64,000 bases of DNA from NCBI GenBank assembly GCA_947462335.1, contig OX381720.1:49966481-50030480 (forward strand), written 5' to 3'. Under the pieces are notes generated by a model. It saw only the letters and a list, made by a program, of their open reading frames with translations, was not told the origin of the DNA and did no database searches. Origin of the DNA: Harmothoe impar. Its lineage: Eukaryota; Annelida; Polychaeta; Phyllodocida; Polynoidae. Positions 12,263 through 24,575 of the stretch are shown piece by piece (position 1 is the stretch's first letter; every line of letters starts with the position of its first letter). The translations under genes were made by a program, and so were the position numbers.

Positions 12263-13470
12263 AGCTGCTTAGATCTGATGGTCCATGCAGTGTGAGGCTG
12301 TGGTGCCTTAGGAGGAAGAGTGAAGTAAATTGTGTGTAAATTGGATGTTTTTAATGCACCTTTGGCCAAAATCGTAAATAATTACAAAAAAGTTAATAAA
12401 GATTTTGTGTCTACTATACTGACTAGCCAAAAGTGACACATTATTTTGGGTGGCCTAAGTGGGGCTGAGAAGTAGCAATGTGTGGTTGTGGGAAAGTGGA
12501 GAATGGGGGAACCAGCTGCTGAGCAGCGGCTGCAGTAGTCACATGGCTAAGTAGTCTTAGGTTATAAGACTGAATGACACGAGGACACACAACTGTGTAT
12601 AATCAGTCTTAGGAGTACCAATTACCCAAGACATTTGATTGCCTAGAATCCTCGGAGTAACAAATTGTGTGGTTGGCAGAGGTGTCTGGGTTGGGAAAGC
12701 CTTGCCCTCTGCAGGATCAGTGCATGTCTTGGAAGAGGTTAGCCCAGAGAGACAGTGTATGGGTGATGTTACTTCCAGGTAGGTAAACTCTTACAATGAT
12801 GTCTGCCAATCCATAGACTGATACCGAGCTTGTGTGACACCACCTAGCGAATTACTGCCTGTACTGTAGACTAATGGCTAAGTAGAATCTGCTGCATGCA
12901 AGGCCTGCTCCCCCCTCACTCTCTAAGGTACCACAAGGACAGCATACTGCACGGTCACCATTATGCTGTTTCAAAAGAGTTTCAGCATTGTATAAGCACC
13001 GGGGAGTAGACTGTTTCTTAAGCACTAAAATAGGATCTTTGACATAGAGGGGATGACTTTTTAACCCAAGTGGGGGACAGTAACTGGATTTCTGTGTGAC
13101 CGGCCAAGGTTTTTCAAGAAGGGTCCAAACTGTTTTCTGCCCCTGGCCGGACTAGTTTGAATTGAACGTGCCAGGCCTCTTTAAATAGATATAGTAACAC
13201 ACTGACATTTTGACTAAAAAGGGGTAAAAATAGTCCCCCTCTCCCAACTAATCCACTAACCCCCCTGTTGTTAAAAAATGATGACTTACTTATAACCAGT
13301 GAACAAATTAAACCATATAAAAAACTGCTGCGTGACAGTGAGACCGAAATGTCAACTTCAGCTTTTTGATCCTCGAAAATCCTCCCTCCATGATCATCCT
13401 ATCCTGGAGTTGACATTTCGGACATGTCCACTTAATTGGATGCTTCATTTAAATGAATCCGGTCATTTGT
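12263..13470. other. Non-coding stretch, mostly unassigned
   Basis: No gene was seen. Near 13262-13295 the CCCCCCTGTTGTTAAAAAATG text resembles one end of the CCCTGTTGTTA element family found at 14194-14518 and 38365-38538. Confidence 0.4.
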
Positions 13471-13477
13471 AACCTTT

Positions 13478-14070
13478 GTCATTGGGCTAGTGCATCATGA
13501 CACCATATATGCATGTATCACTGGTGCATCATGACAGCAAATATGCATTGAGTGTTGGTGTATCATGATAATAATATGCATGCAATGTTCAAATGGCATA
13601 TCATGATGGCAAACACGAAGGCAGAGCTGGTGCATCCTGACATCCTTAAAAGGGTTAAACTATGGCTAGGTTTTGTGAAGAGGAAAAGCAACTTGGTATT
13701 GAGCAGTGTTCAATACAGCACTTTGCGAACAATTCTGATGGGGGTATGATGAATATTGCGTTTTAGGAATTGTGACACGTGTGAAAAGAGGTGATCATTA
13801 CAGCATGTTTTATCTGCTGCCTTTTTGGTCCCAGTAAAATAATAGCTGTGAACACAATGCGTGCCTCCTACTGTTGAAATTAACGAGTCAGGCGTAAATC
13901 TACCAAGCACAGGACAACATGACCTTCCGTCCAAAATATTGCCACAACACTCACAAATTATGAGTGCTGACTCTACAAGGTTGAGCTGGAAGAGCTGGCA
14001 TGATACATGAATGCAGTGCTGCATTTATGCATCATAATGACAAAGTGCATTGCATAGTTTAAAGGGCCAG
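13478..14070. repeat. Two degenerate palindromic-family pieces
   Basis: Repeated TGGTGCATCATGACA-like phrases at 13480-13660 (ending CATCCTTAAAAGGGTTAA) and TGATACATGAATGCAGTGC at 13998-14070 mark decayed copies of the palindromic MITE. Confidence 0.55.
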
Positions 14071-14193
14071 ATAAAACCATACAACCATTCACCATTCTTT
14101 CAATACAGTGCCACCATAAGATAACCTAACCCACTAGTGAATGATACATGTATTCCCCAAACTTGTGCCCAGACCACAATTGAATTTGTATGT

Positions 14194-14518
14194 AAGGGAG
14201 GTAGTCATTTTAACAACAGGGGGACAACCACACAATGGAATAATTGAAACGGGGGACCAAGATGATATGGACCCCTCTTGAAGGAGGGGAACAAAACAGA
14301 GTACACCTCTTTTTAGTGAAAGATCCCACACATTACTTTAGCTACTAGGGGTCGTGATTTATTCAAACTGGGATTGGCTGGGGTGGGCTGTCAACTGAAG
14401 ACCATTCCTGATAATTTGAACAATTCCTGTGGGGTAGAACACTTTTTTGGTGTGCATGTGGAGAAATCTACTAACCCCAACCCCACTCCCCTGTTGTTAG
14501 AAAATGGCCACTCCTTAA
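14194..14518. mobile_element. Inverted-repeat element with TTAACAACAGGGG ends
   Basis: The left end reads AGGGAGGTAGTCATTTTAAC then AACAGGGGG. The right end near 14489-14518 is the complement (CCCCTGTTGTTAGAAAATGG, then CCACTCCTTA). It is of the same kind as 38365-38538. Confidence 0.55.
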
Positions 14519-14914
14519 AGTTGTCTGGGTGTATAATGGTGAACTAAGCCTACTGTACTGTGTGAGACACTGATTGTGCATTTAGTGTCTTGTCCCTGTT
14601 ATAACAGCCATGCTCTGTGCCATGTCCTATCCTGTCCATGCCCTGTTGAGGCTAATGCCCATTGCATGTGTGTTATGTCATTCCCCAGTGCCAGATGATG
14701 TCTGCACCTGGACCTACTAGCCGCCAGCAGCAACACAGCTGGCCAATACTCACAAAATGTGGTCATAAGTACATAATCTTATTGTCATCCAGATTTGATT
14801 TAAGACTATATAACAGACATCACTACTATAATTAATGCGTTTTGATGCAAGGAATCGACTATGGAACTGATTCATTGGAATAATATAATAAAAGAAATAA
14901 TGAATGTAGGGGAC

Positions 14915-15100
14915 CAGGGGCGTGGCAAGCAGTTTCAAAGTGTGTGTGTGTGGGTGGGGGGGGGGGGGGGTTTACAAGGAGGTTTCTGGCCGATTTTGAC
15001 CTTTTTCTCTTTGACCTTCTAGGTTTGACCATTTTTAGGGTTGGTCAAAAAAGGGGGCCACAGTCCCACGGCCCCCGGCCCCCTAGTTGCCATGCCCCTG
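14915..15100. mobile_element. MITE with CAGGGGCGTGGCAA ends, copy 1
   Basis: The left end CAGGGGCGTGGCAAGC and right end TTGCCATGCCCCTG are inverted. It includes a (TG)/(G) tract and GACC/TTTGACC phrases. A second copy lies at 41209-41365. The ends recall hAT-type MITEs. Confidence 0.8.
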
Positions 15101-15440
15101 CGTGGGACCATGTGGTACATACAGTTCTGTGCAAGTTATACATAGGCCTACAGGGAAAATGTGCTAGAAATTGTATGTGACATGTATGAAACAATTCTAG
15201 TTTTCTAATAATACCCTGGTACCAAGTGTCTTACACAAATAGTGTATATAATAACAACAGTAATATATTTCATTTATTTCAAAAATAAAAAGTATAAGGG
15301 GTATGAGTATGTCTGGAAAATATAGTGCTCTCTGAATGACACACGTTTGTGAGAATTGACCGCCTACATGCACACTGAGTGCCTTGGCCTAAGGCTTAGG
15401 TGTGATCCATGTTAGGTATGTTACAGTGAAAACTTCTGTA

Positions 15441-15732
15441 AGGGAGTGTTCATTTACTAATTACAGGGGGGGTGGTGAGATTTCGCGCGGAGGGGCGAAA
15501 AATGTTTACGCCCCCCCTCGAGAGCGCGTGTAACGTTTCGCCCCCCCCCCCCCTTTGAACTATAGTAACGCGCAGGCTTTTTTGCTAAAAAGGGGCTTAA
15601 ATTTTTATGCCCCCCCTCAAGAGGGGTCAGAATTTTTTACGCCCCCCCCCCCCTCAGGAGGGGTCGAAAATTTTTAGCCCCCCCCCCCCAACCCACCACC
15701 ACCACCCTGTAAATAATAAATGAACACTCCCT
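15441..15732. mobile_element. Inverted-repeat element with C/G tracts
   Basis: The left end AGGGAGTGTTCATTTACT and the right end AATGAACACTCCCT are inverted copies. Inside are alternating poly(C)/poly(G) blocks with AAAATTTTTA-like spacers. Confidence 0.75.
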
Positions 15733-15879
15733 ATTCTTAGCTACTGTGAAAGACTTAAGTGTATATTGTCAAGGGTGTAAACGATATGAGCGCCGAGGTA
15801 AAACTTCTAAATCCAACAATGAAGCTCAGAATGAAGCCTGAAGCCTTTCTGAGTTCTATATAATGCAACCTTTGAAACC

Positions 15880-16135
15880 ATGGCGCGAAATCTGCTATCT
15901 TATCTCCCGTTGTAGCGGGTTGTCTGCAAACCTCCTCAGCCGGCCGCGTGTTTCCCCTGTCTCCTAGTTCCTATAGTCCCCACTTGGCCGCGCCACCGTC
16001 ACCAGCTGTCCAACTCTCCATGCCGCACGATGTTGTTTACATTCTGCTAAAGTAAAGGCTGCGAAATGGGCGCATATCTCACACCCAGCGTCCGGATTAA
16101 CGTCTACAAACAGCACACAGGCAGCCAAATGTGGA
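15880..16135 (+). promoter_or_regulatory. GC/CpG-rich segment, possible host promoter
   Basis: This short segment is richer in CpG than its surroundings (GCCGGCCGCGTG near 15940, GGCCGCGCCACCGTC near 15990) and immediately precedes a long frame in the same orientation. It carries no recognised repeat. Promoter function is inference only. Confidence 0.3.
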
Positions 16136-16177
16136 GGTGAGTCAGCTAATTCTACATTTTAGGCACAAGACAGGAGA

Positions 16178-16669
16178 ATGGCGATGGAGACAGCGGTTTT
16201 GTTGGCCGTGTTTGGCGGTGTGGGTGACACGACAGCGGAGACCGTGCGGTGGAGGCGGCGACCTGACGGGGGAGGCGCGGGCAGGGGCCGGGAGGAGGGG
16301 AGGAGGCAGGGGGTGGTGGTGGTGGAGTCGATACTAGCTCATCCTCCTATCTCTGGCCGAGTTGTCAGTCAGCTCAGTCAGAGGAAACAGCTGTGGTCGT
16401 TCGCCCTCTGTGGTCCCGAAGTACCTCCTCTGAACCCTATGTTTCTACATTCCAGTGACCAGTTGAGTTCAGGCAGCGGGCACAGATCACAAATAGTACA
16501 CATCCTTCACTTCAGTTCAGACTCTGAATCAGAGTTCACCCCGGAGTTCACACAACACAGTCCAGTCTCTCTGCACTCTCTGCAGGACACCACTAAAGCC
16601 TGGTACTACAGGCTACACACTATGGGGTTGTTTAACATGGTGGTACTGACATGTGTGGAATCATACTGA
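16178..16669 (+). CDS. Unrecognised 163-codon frame, possible first exon
   Basis: The frame starts MAMETAVLLAVFGGVGDTT with ATGGCGATGG context favourable for initiation. It passes through an Arg/Gly-rich part (residues about 24-45), then VESILAHPPISGRVV, HILHFSSDSESEFTPEFTQ (a Ser/acidic patch) and ends CVESY. I recognise no domain. Support for reality is its GC-rich 5' end, absence of any repeat signature, and varied amino-acid composition across about 120 residues after the Arg/Gly part. Against it are the lack of any conserved motif and no visible partner exon. It could be a first coding exon whose splice donor lies inside the frame, or chance. Confidence 0.3.
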   Translation: MAMETAVLLAVFGGVGDTTAETVRWRRRPDGGGAGRGREEGRRQGVVVVESILAHPPISGRVVSQLSQRKQLWSFALCGPEVPPLNPMFLHSSDQLSSGSGHRSQIVHILHFSSDSESEFTPEFTQHSPVSLHSLQDTTKAWYYRLHTMGLFNMVVLTCVESY

Positions 16670-16799
16670 GCGTTACTCGTGATACTGATAGTGATAGCCA
16701 TGAGAATGCCAATATAAAGATAGTAAAGACAACATAATCTGAGATTGAGGGTTGATATGTACCACTTGTACATGTAGCACACTCCAGTCTCCACAGTAG

Positions 16800-18880
16800 T
16801 AAAAAAATCATACTCATCGATTCATGTTGAATATACCGGTAGACACTAATTCCATAACCATTTTAATTTTTCAAGGAAGGTGGCAGGGGCTTCAAATCGA
16901 CAAATGCAGACATTGTGGTACCGTACCGGCAGGCTAGGGCCAAAATATATCATATAAGGGTCAGTCGAGATACCTAGACAAAAAAAAAAATGTCGGTCTC
17001 ATCCTAGACTGTCTTGGGTCTGCAAGAGCTCTACCGGTATTTTGCCATACACTATCCCGCCTCCTCCCCCCCCCCCTCCCCGAGCTGCTCTCACTTTGAT
17101 TTTACAGTTGAGGAAAAGCAGATTACCCGGTACAGGAAAAGGTCTGTTCTTTATTTAGAATCAAAGACTTGAGCAAGTATCACTGTCTGTGTGTAGACCC
17201 CTGCAGTTTAATTAGTTATCTCCCTCGCCAAATCCTGGGAGATTCACTTTACCTCCAGGGCAGCCCCCCTCCCCCCCCCCCCCCCACCCACCCCAATACC
17301 TGTAGTGTAGCCCCACAGAGTCACTCACAACAAGACAGGAACCCGAGAACCTCCATCTGTTTGTGTCCCTGCTCTCAGGTTCCTCCAGATCCCATCCAGC
17401 ATACCCCAGTAGCCAATACCCAATACCCCACCCCCTCCAACCCCCACCCACCACACACACAGTGGCCCATGATCCAGGTTACTATTAGTCTAGGCAACCT
17501 CCAAATACTAACGTATACGCATTGGGTGCGCTACGGTACATTAGAACAATTGGTGGTATGACTCAGTTGATCTGTGATCATCCTATCTTATAGGATGACC
17601 CTCAAGCTAGGCTGTAGGCCGATTAAGCTGCAGAGGGTCACGGCAATGACTAGGTTAGCATCTAGATGTCATGTATGAGAAGAGCCTGAGGCCGGGCCTG
17701 AAGCCTGAGCTACAATCAGCTGACGTGAGTTCTAATGATAGGACGTGAGTTCTTGCTTCTAATAGGACTATCTGAAAAATTCTTTCACTTTTGAAAAGCT
17801 GAAATCATGGCCGGCAATTGTGGCTGGTGTCCAAGACCCTTACACCGGCCATTAGGGTATTACATCGGCAAAATCCGATGTGCCGATGTCATTTCAGCAA
17901 CACTGAAAAGGTACCTAGCATATAGCGCAATAGCATATCCTGGTACCTCTAATAGGTAATCGGGGGCTAAACCCCCATCTCCTTATCAAGCTAATCCCCT
18001 CCTTTCACACCTAGAACAAAGTGAGTGATAAGAAATTCACCCATAATGCACTACTCTGGAGTCGGGGCCTAACCAAAATGCATTGCCCTATGTCGAGATG
18101 GCGGCCTCCATAGCCTAATGCGCTAGTGCCGTATACCGCATAGTCTCCAAAAGCATAGCTTCTGTGGTATTAGTCATATCTCACCTTGAGTCTGAAAACG
18201 CTACCCTCAATCGTTCTGAGACACCTCTAACATATGGTGACATAACCAAAGGGCAAAGAGTATTATTTGCTAGTTGATATGGCCGCTAGCCCTCCCACAA
18301 GCATCAACTAGCCCTCCCACTAGTCAGCCAGGGAATCCACGATTTAGTTATCTCTAGGTCTAGTATCTCTGAAAGAACAAACATGTTCCTGAAGTTATCT
18401 GTGGGTCAGGGATCTATATCCTAGTCTAGACAGGCAGACAAAAACATACTACAATACCGGTACTAGTTGTTCTACTTCTAGAGAATCGAAAATAAAGAAC
18501 GAAGAAGAGGTAGAGAGAGTGGCGGGCGGTGCCTGAGGCCCCTGGTCCTGTACTACAGGCTGTAGTTCTGAGTCTTCCAGACACCATCCTCGTTAGAAAA
18601 ACGTGAATAAATGGTTTGCCTTTTGCCACTATGCATGTCTGCGTTTTCTGAACGTTTTCTGTAGTCTGGTAGTTTATATAATGGAAAGCGTGGAATCTGG
18701 GGAAAGGGGTGTCTTTTAACACTACATGGACTATACGGTACAGTTTTATGCTACATACTAAATCTACAGATGTAGAATATACCAAGAATATTGGTTCTGA
18801 AACGTCAGGTCTTTGAGAAAAAAAGGTTATTTTAGGGTGTTACAAAAAGGGGTAGTTGTTCACTGATAAATAGGAGGTAT
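16800..18880. other. Non-coding stretch with C tracts
   Basis: No gene is supported. Poly(C) runs occur near 17070 and 17268-17285; frames across them are compositional artefacts. Confidence 0.4.
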
Positions 18881-18990
18881 GTTTGAATCCCTTAACGCAG
18901 ATGGTGTCAGGTTTGTATTGGGAGTGCGGGGACTGGCCTGAGGTGACGGTACAATCAGCTGATGTGTCCTCACTAAGCCCTGAGCCTAAC

Positions 18991-19072
18991 ACTCCCTCCC
19001 TCCCTCCCTCCCTCCCTCCCTCCCTCCCTCCCTCCCTCCCTCCCTCCCTCCCTCCCTCCCTCCCTCCCTCCC
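18991..19072 (+). repeat. (CCCT)n microsatellite
   Basis: About twenty CCCT units in a row. Frames through it (Pro-Ser on plus, Gly-Arg-Glu on minus) are artefacts, although flanking codons such as HIDSPCVEIEPDIGMF at 19080-19140 look protein-like and could be chance. Confidence 0.95.
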
Positions 19073-19743
19073 TGTGGTCTCTGCACATAGACTCTCCATG
19101 TGTAGAGATAGAACCAGATATAGGGATGTTCATCCTGGACGTGGAGTGGTATAATGGACCTATACTCCTAAATTCGATTTTTTTAATCTTTTTAATTTGA
19201 TTTTTTTTAAATATGAAAACGTCATCAGCTTTTATTACTGATGATTGTCCTTTGACATAGGCATATTTGAGGCGTGCGGTAGTGACATGATGAAGATAGT
19301 GACATGGGACATGGGCATTTCTTAAAGGGACATGTGTAGTGGAGGCTGGACAGGCATCTACTGAGTTATCTGTGGAGCTGGAATCTAGATCTCAGACTGT
19401 GATGCCGATGTCCAACTTAGAGTCAGGCACAACGCCGTTTACAGGCTATGTCAAATCTATAACAACTCCAAGTTGGGTTTCAAAATGTATCTGAGTCTGA
19501 GATCTAGAGTCCACTGTCCAGGTTCACAGATAACTCAGAGGTAGCAGACTGTCTAGCCAGTTTGAGAGAAAAAGAGTCTCGCCAGGTAGAGGGAGTAAAA
19601 TCAGCAGACTGTTATGTCGGAGTACTAGCAGCAGGAGGGGGTACTATGGGGCAGTAATTATCTGTCTGATCTGTCTGAGGTTATGTAGAAGAAGTATAAA
19701 GGATAGATCAGATTTCTAGATTACTCTATAAAAGTATGATATA

Positions 19744-19885
19744 CAGGGGCGGATCCAGGGGGGGGGGGGGGCAAGGGGCACCCCCCACACCTATCTTTTA
19801 GTACATTTTGATTTAGATGGTTCAACACCCCCAATGCTGTAGGTATTACAGCGCCCCCCTTTCCGAAATTCCTGGATCCGCCACT
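19744..19885. mobile_element. MITE with CAGGGGCGGATCCAGG ends
   Basis: The left CAGGGGCGGATCCAGG and right CCTGGATCCGCCACTG ends are inverted copies around a G tract and a C-rich middle. This terminus is typical of widespread hAT-like MITEs. Confidence 0.85.
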
Positions 19886-20430
19886 GATATAAAGTTGGAG
19901 AAAAATAAGTCTAGTTTATCTTTTTCCTCTTTGCCATATCAGTATCAGTAGGACCGGGATAGCAGGCCTCTACAGAGAATTAATAATCCGCCATTCAATG
20001 GTCCGCCAGTCTCACCTACTACCAGGTTAACAAGTGGGTAGTTTTCATATCATACCATACAAATATTACTTTATAAACCGCCACATTCACCATCCGACCA
20101 ATTTCAGGCAGTAAGTACGCATGGTGGATTATAGAGAGAGATCTCTCTGTAGCAGGTATGACGGGTTATAGGCCTGGTGTAGTAGTCCAGGTGACCCTGG
20201 ACTATTTATAAAGTTCCGTTACTACTCTGTAGTGTACGGTAAGTCATGCCTTGGGGTTCAGTATGGGTTGTATCGACTCCTTACCCCCCCCCCCCCCCCC
20301 ACTACCCCTCACCCTCCCCAGGTGGTGGATGTATACTCATCAAAGTCACGGTGAGCTGTGGGTGTCAGAACTCAGAATGTACCTGGAATTCTGCAACCAA
20401 AACACAGCCAAAGTCTTCTCCCTCCTACAA

Positions 20431-20575
20431 TTCAGAGATGCCACATTTCCTACCTTTGCAAGAATTCTTTTTTTTTGCTGGAATTTCTGTATTAAATTGG
20501 GTTAATTTCCTACAAAAAATTAACTATGATCAAAAAGATTTTCTACTTTTTGTCGACCAAGAAGTGGCATCTCTG
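20431..20575. repeat. Short inverted repeat (CAGAGATGCCAC)
   Basis: CAGAGATGCCAC at 20431 and GTGGCATCTCTG at about 20564 are exact inverted copies flanking AT-rich sequence. It is a possible small foldback element. Confidence 0.5.
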
Positions 20576-21439
20576 GTACTATACCTTCCTCGAGCATCAC
20601 CCTTTCAAGTACAAGTCAAGTTCATCTGGCTTTACTTATACTAGAATGCTGAAACTAAGACTGGACCTCACCAAGGTAGTTTTGCCTAGGCGAATTTCAT
20701 CGGACATCTCAGAAAAAAAGGTAACAGGAGATCTGTATGTACACAGGCTCCAGTACCAGACTAAAAGCTAGATATCATCATGGGGACTTTGATCGGGGAG
20801 CTCTATCTACCGGTAGGCCTTATCTAATACACCCACAGAAAAAATCGAAGAAAAAGAGAGATAGAATTCAGGACCAAGCTTATATATGTTAATATATAGC
20901 TCTACAAATAAAAACAGTAAAACAAAAGAAACTAAGGTACCAGAAAATAAACCACAACGCGGCTGCACAAGGTGGCGTGGTCAGATAGCATCCCAACCGT
21001 CCATTGAAGGTTAAATCGTTCACAAACAGGCCACATATAATGTACATGTATGTGTGAACACTCTGCGCTTGTGTTCCTACTTAACCATCTTCTCCTATGA
21101 CTATGTACGTAAATTCTAACAAATAATCGCATCTCGCGTAAAATAATAATGCGCACCACCAATTTGAGAAACTCAATAACTAAATGTTCACAGGAGGTTT
21201 CTATTATACATGTACCATATCCTGCCAATTTTGATATAAAAGATACCTTACATAAGATAAGTTTGTTGTGGACGTGGCGTTCGTTCCTCCCAACAAAAAA
21301 ATTTCAAACTTAGAAATTTGCCTAATCGGTAAAAACCAATGGTCAGGAAAAATCCTCATACCTTACATAAGATATATAACCCCTAGCTCGAAACTTTGCA
21401 TCTTTCAATAACGCATAATGGGTGTCTAATGTGTATATA

Positions 21440-21660
21440 CCGTAAATTCTCGCGTATAAGCCTAACTTTCATATAAGCCACACCCCAAGTTTGGACCGAT
21501 CCTATCAGCTGCAATGGCCATCTGATAATGGGGAGTTAATACTTCACTATAGTAGCAAAAACTTGCATATAAGCCGCACCCTGACTGTGGGCCAAACCTA
21601 TAAGCCGCACTGACGATCTTACTCGCATACTAGCCGTGGCTTCTACGCGAGAATGTACGG
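21440..21660. mobile_element. TA-flanked 'CGCGTATAAGCC' MITE, type copy
   Basis: The left end CCGTAAATTCTCGCGTATAAG and right end CTTCTACGCGAGAATGTACGG are inverted copies with TA on each side (21438-21439, 21661-21662). Internally the AAGCCGCACC phrase recurs. This is the best-preserved member of a family seen again at 23850, 29315, 32067, 32275, 36195, 56880, 62460 and 63017. TA duplication suggests a Tc1/mariner-type source. Confidence 0.85.
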
Positions 21661-21828
21661 TAATACCTGAGCTCTACATGGGAACTTAGAGTAGGTGCTG
21701 TACAGTTTTGTCCGTGTGTGTTGGCTGAGTGGCTGATTGTGCACCCAGATGTGGCATTCATGTGTAGAGCCTGCTCAGTGTCCTGTCACCCCACCTGGTC
21801 TGTGTGGTGCTGTACACCTCTAACACTG

Positions 21829-22372
21829 TAACCCTTTAAGGATGGCATGTCCTAAACAGATAACATTTGCAGCCTTTTCCAAAACACGCCGGGCAGTGGC
21901 AATGTCCGCCTAAAATGGCTCTGGTCTGGCAGAATGACTAGTGTTGCAGGACCAGATGTCCTTCATATTCCGGGCTTTCCAATACTGAAAGAATTTTTCA
22001 AATATTCCAAATAGAACTGAAGTTACAAGTTTTAGAGTGCACACTAATTTTCTAGGCAAATTAAAGCAATTTTTTTATTATAGTATTCTTCTATAAATGC
22101 TATTCTTTTCTAAATATTATGCAAAACTTTGACTTTGGTATCCAGTCCTGCAGAAATCTATCTGGACCTGTGAAATTTGCTAGCTGCAGGACCGACTGTC
22201 GTGCACGAAGAAAAAGTTTTCGCAAAGACTGGATTAAATCATTTGTCATCGACCCCGTAGGGTTAGCATAATGCTTGAATGCTGCCCTGGCGAGTTACTC
22301 GCCAGGGCTGTAATGATGCATCATGACGACAAAGGTAATCGTTTAGCGACGTGTCGTCCTTAAATGGTTACG
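21829..22372. repeat. Palindromic MITE copy split by another MITE
   Basis: The left arm (AACCCTTTAAGGATGGCATG) is at 21829-21870. The right part, with the core GCCCTGGCGAGTTACTCGCC, is at 22236-22372, ending TCCTTAAATGGTTA. Between them sits the GTCTTTGGCAAAA-type MITE, so the order of insertion is readable. Confidence 0.75.
21871..22229. mobile_element. MITE with GTCTTTGGCAAAA-type ends, copy 2
   Basis: Collinear with 10131-10474 throughout, including the palindromic TGCAGGACCAGATGTCCT block. It is nested in a palindromic-family copy. Confidence 0.75.
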
Positions 22373-22575
22373 GATCGCATGATGCCTCAATGTATCATTT
22401 TCATTCATGATGCACCAAAGCAGTGTCACTCACCTTTCCGGTAGTATCAACCTACAGGGTCGGCATGATGCATCAATGCAGCCTCTCAAATTACTACCAG
22501 GGATGCATGAATGCATCATGAAGACTAAAGAGTAAAGAGTGTGTTAAAGCGATATGCGGCCCTTAAAGGGTTACC
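22373..22575. repeat. Palindromic MITE family, degenerate copy
   Basis: CATGATGCATCAATGCAGCC and the terminal CCCTTAAAGGGTTA are recognisable; the central core is decayed. Confidence 0.6.
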
Positions 22576-22639
22576 TTCACCCTACATGTAGAAGAGGATG
22601 TAGGCTCCGTACACACTGTGTAACATAGAGGATACCACT

Positions 22640-23270
22640 GGACATAATAGGTGCCTAGCCACGTGAATGAGCCAAAGTTGTGAGTTATATGTAGATGCTT
22701 ATAGACAGGCCTACATTTCGTGTATAAATAGAAACGATTAAGAATAAAAGATTACACTAAAAATATAGTAACTATTAAAAGTTGATAGAAATGAAGGTTA
22801 ACAAGCTCACTTCCTAAATGGTTATCTCTTGGCTGAATGATAAGTTATTGGAACTTTAAACCGGGTCCAATAGAAACTTATAAAAAAAAAGATGCCTAGT
22901 CATGTTGGTGTGGACAGGGTTATCCTACCCAGTACCAGCTATTACAGTGAGCATAATTATTTAAATGTTGGGTGAGGCGACCTTTGCTTGCCATACATAT
23001 TTAAGTAGCTGAAATGGAACTATTGAAAAATATGTAAATAAAAATGGGAGGAGTGAGAATGAGATCAAATAAGAAAGGACCCCATGCATAATACAGAGAG
23101 CATCACGGACCAGCGGGATAGGCGGAGAAGTGCTGAATTATTGACCAATGTTGATCTAGATAACCAGTCCCACATCCATATGTAATACATCACCTCGGGC
23201 TGGGTGCTGAACCTGGGGAGGTCGGCGTGTGGCCTTTGTTTATACACTGTTATAAGGAGGAATGATAGAC
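22640..23270. other. Non-coding AT-rich stretch
   Basis: No gene or repeat was recognised. Confidence 0.35.
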
Positions 23271-23275
23271 AAACA

Positions 23276-23422
23276 AATGCCAACTTCATTGATACCGTCT
23301 CTGTGCTATTTCACAAGTGGGGGCTGGGGCCATATCCCACAAAGTTGCAGGCTGAGTGGGATGCGCCCCATCCCCCACTTGTGAAATATGACAGAGACAG
23401 TATCAATGAAGTTGGCATTTGC
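23276..23422. repeat. Long near-perfect hairpin
   Basis: Arms of about 55 bp (left from ATGCCAACTTCATTGATACC, right ending GTATCAATGAAGTTGGCATT) pair with only about four mismatches around a roughly 36-nt loop. No TA or other target duplication is obvious. It could be a small foldback transposon or a source of small RNA. Confidence 0.8.
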
Positions 23423-23725
23423 ATTTATTGTTTTCATTTGAAGCCATTTGAAGCCATTCAATCAAAGGGAAAGATAACTTGGCCCATTGAATACGGGCTT
23501 TTTGTATTCATTGGGGAGCATTGAATACGGCACTTTAATGCTTAAGCAGAGTAAATCTTGTATTTCAAAAAAATGAAATAAAATTCCTGTTATAAGGAGC
23601 ACGTTTCAATGGCCCCAACTGTCTATTCTCTCTATTTTCAAGGTTGGTTATAAGGAATTTTGCTTACAAGGAGCAAACCTGACTGGTCCCAAGGCCTACC
23701 TCATAACTGATTCACTGTATTATTT

Positions 23726-24061
23726 ATGATGCACCAATGCAGCCCCGCCGAGTAACCTGCTGGTGCTGCCTTGGTGCATCATGCCAACCTTTCCGGAGTG
23801 TATCAACTTTGGAAGGTCTTCATGATGCTTGATTGCAGCACTGGCGAGTACCTTAAATTCTCGCGTAGAAACTGCAGCTTGTATGAGAGTCAGAACACCT
23901 GTGCGGCTTATAGGATCCTCCCAAGGTGGGGATGAGGCTTATACCACTTGTTTTTTTGCTTGTATAGTACAGTACTAATTTAGCAATTTTCAGACCTCTC
24001 GTGCGGCTTATATGATTCTTCCAAGTTGGGGGTGCGGCTTATACGAGGGTTAGAATTTACT
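23726..24061. repeat. Palindromic MITE interrupted by a 'CGCGTATAAGCC' element
   Basis: Palindromic-family sequence runs from 23726 to CTGGCGAGTA at 23850. There a CCTTAAATTCTCGCGTAG end begins, and GTGCGGCTTATACGAGG near 24032 is its opposite end. The insertion falls in the GAGTAACTC core of the palindrome. The right junction is degraded. Confidence 0.6.
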
Positions 24062-24575
24062 GAAGCCTTGGTATACAGCCCTGACAGAGTTAAGGTTATA
24101 GTCAGAAGATGGACCGACAGCTCAGAGACCTACTTCTGTCTGTTTCCAGACTATTCATCGATGTATTCATCAATATTCATCCTATAATCTGATATTCCAT
24201 CCAGGATAGCAATAAAAGACTAGACTGACTAGACTGGTCTCAGTATGTTTCAGCATAAACCAGGTTAATGAGCAAAATTTAGCATGTTATCCACAGGACA
24301 GAAGCACTACTTGAGATAGGTTAATCAATAAAGTAGGTAGACATATTACTGTACCACTGGCAGTAACTATTGCCACTGTCATTCTTGGCTCATTCCGAGG
24401 AGACACTAGGACAGGAAATACATCATTATCACCTCATTAGTGATCTAGTATTACCGAGAGAGCTGCTGTTTCTTATCAAGAAGTGCTAATGATATGCAAT
24501 GTATATATCGATGAGTGGTGAAAACTAATTTCAGTTTTCAGGTGTGATTTTCCCTTACCGGTACTCCTGTTTTTT

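Noticed and set aside
18840..19133. Gly-Arg-Glu minus frame and Pro-Ser plus frame
   Set aside because: Both arise from the (CCCT)n tract.
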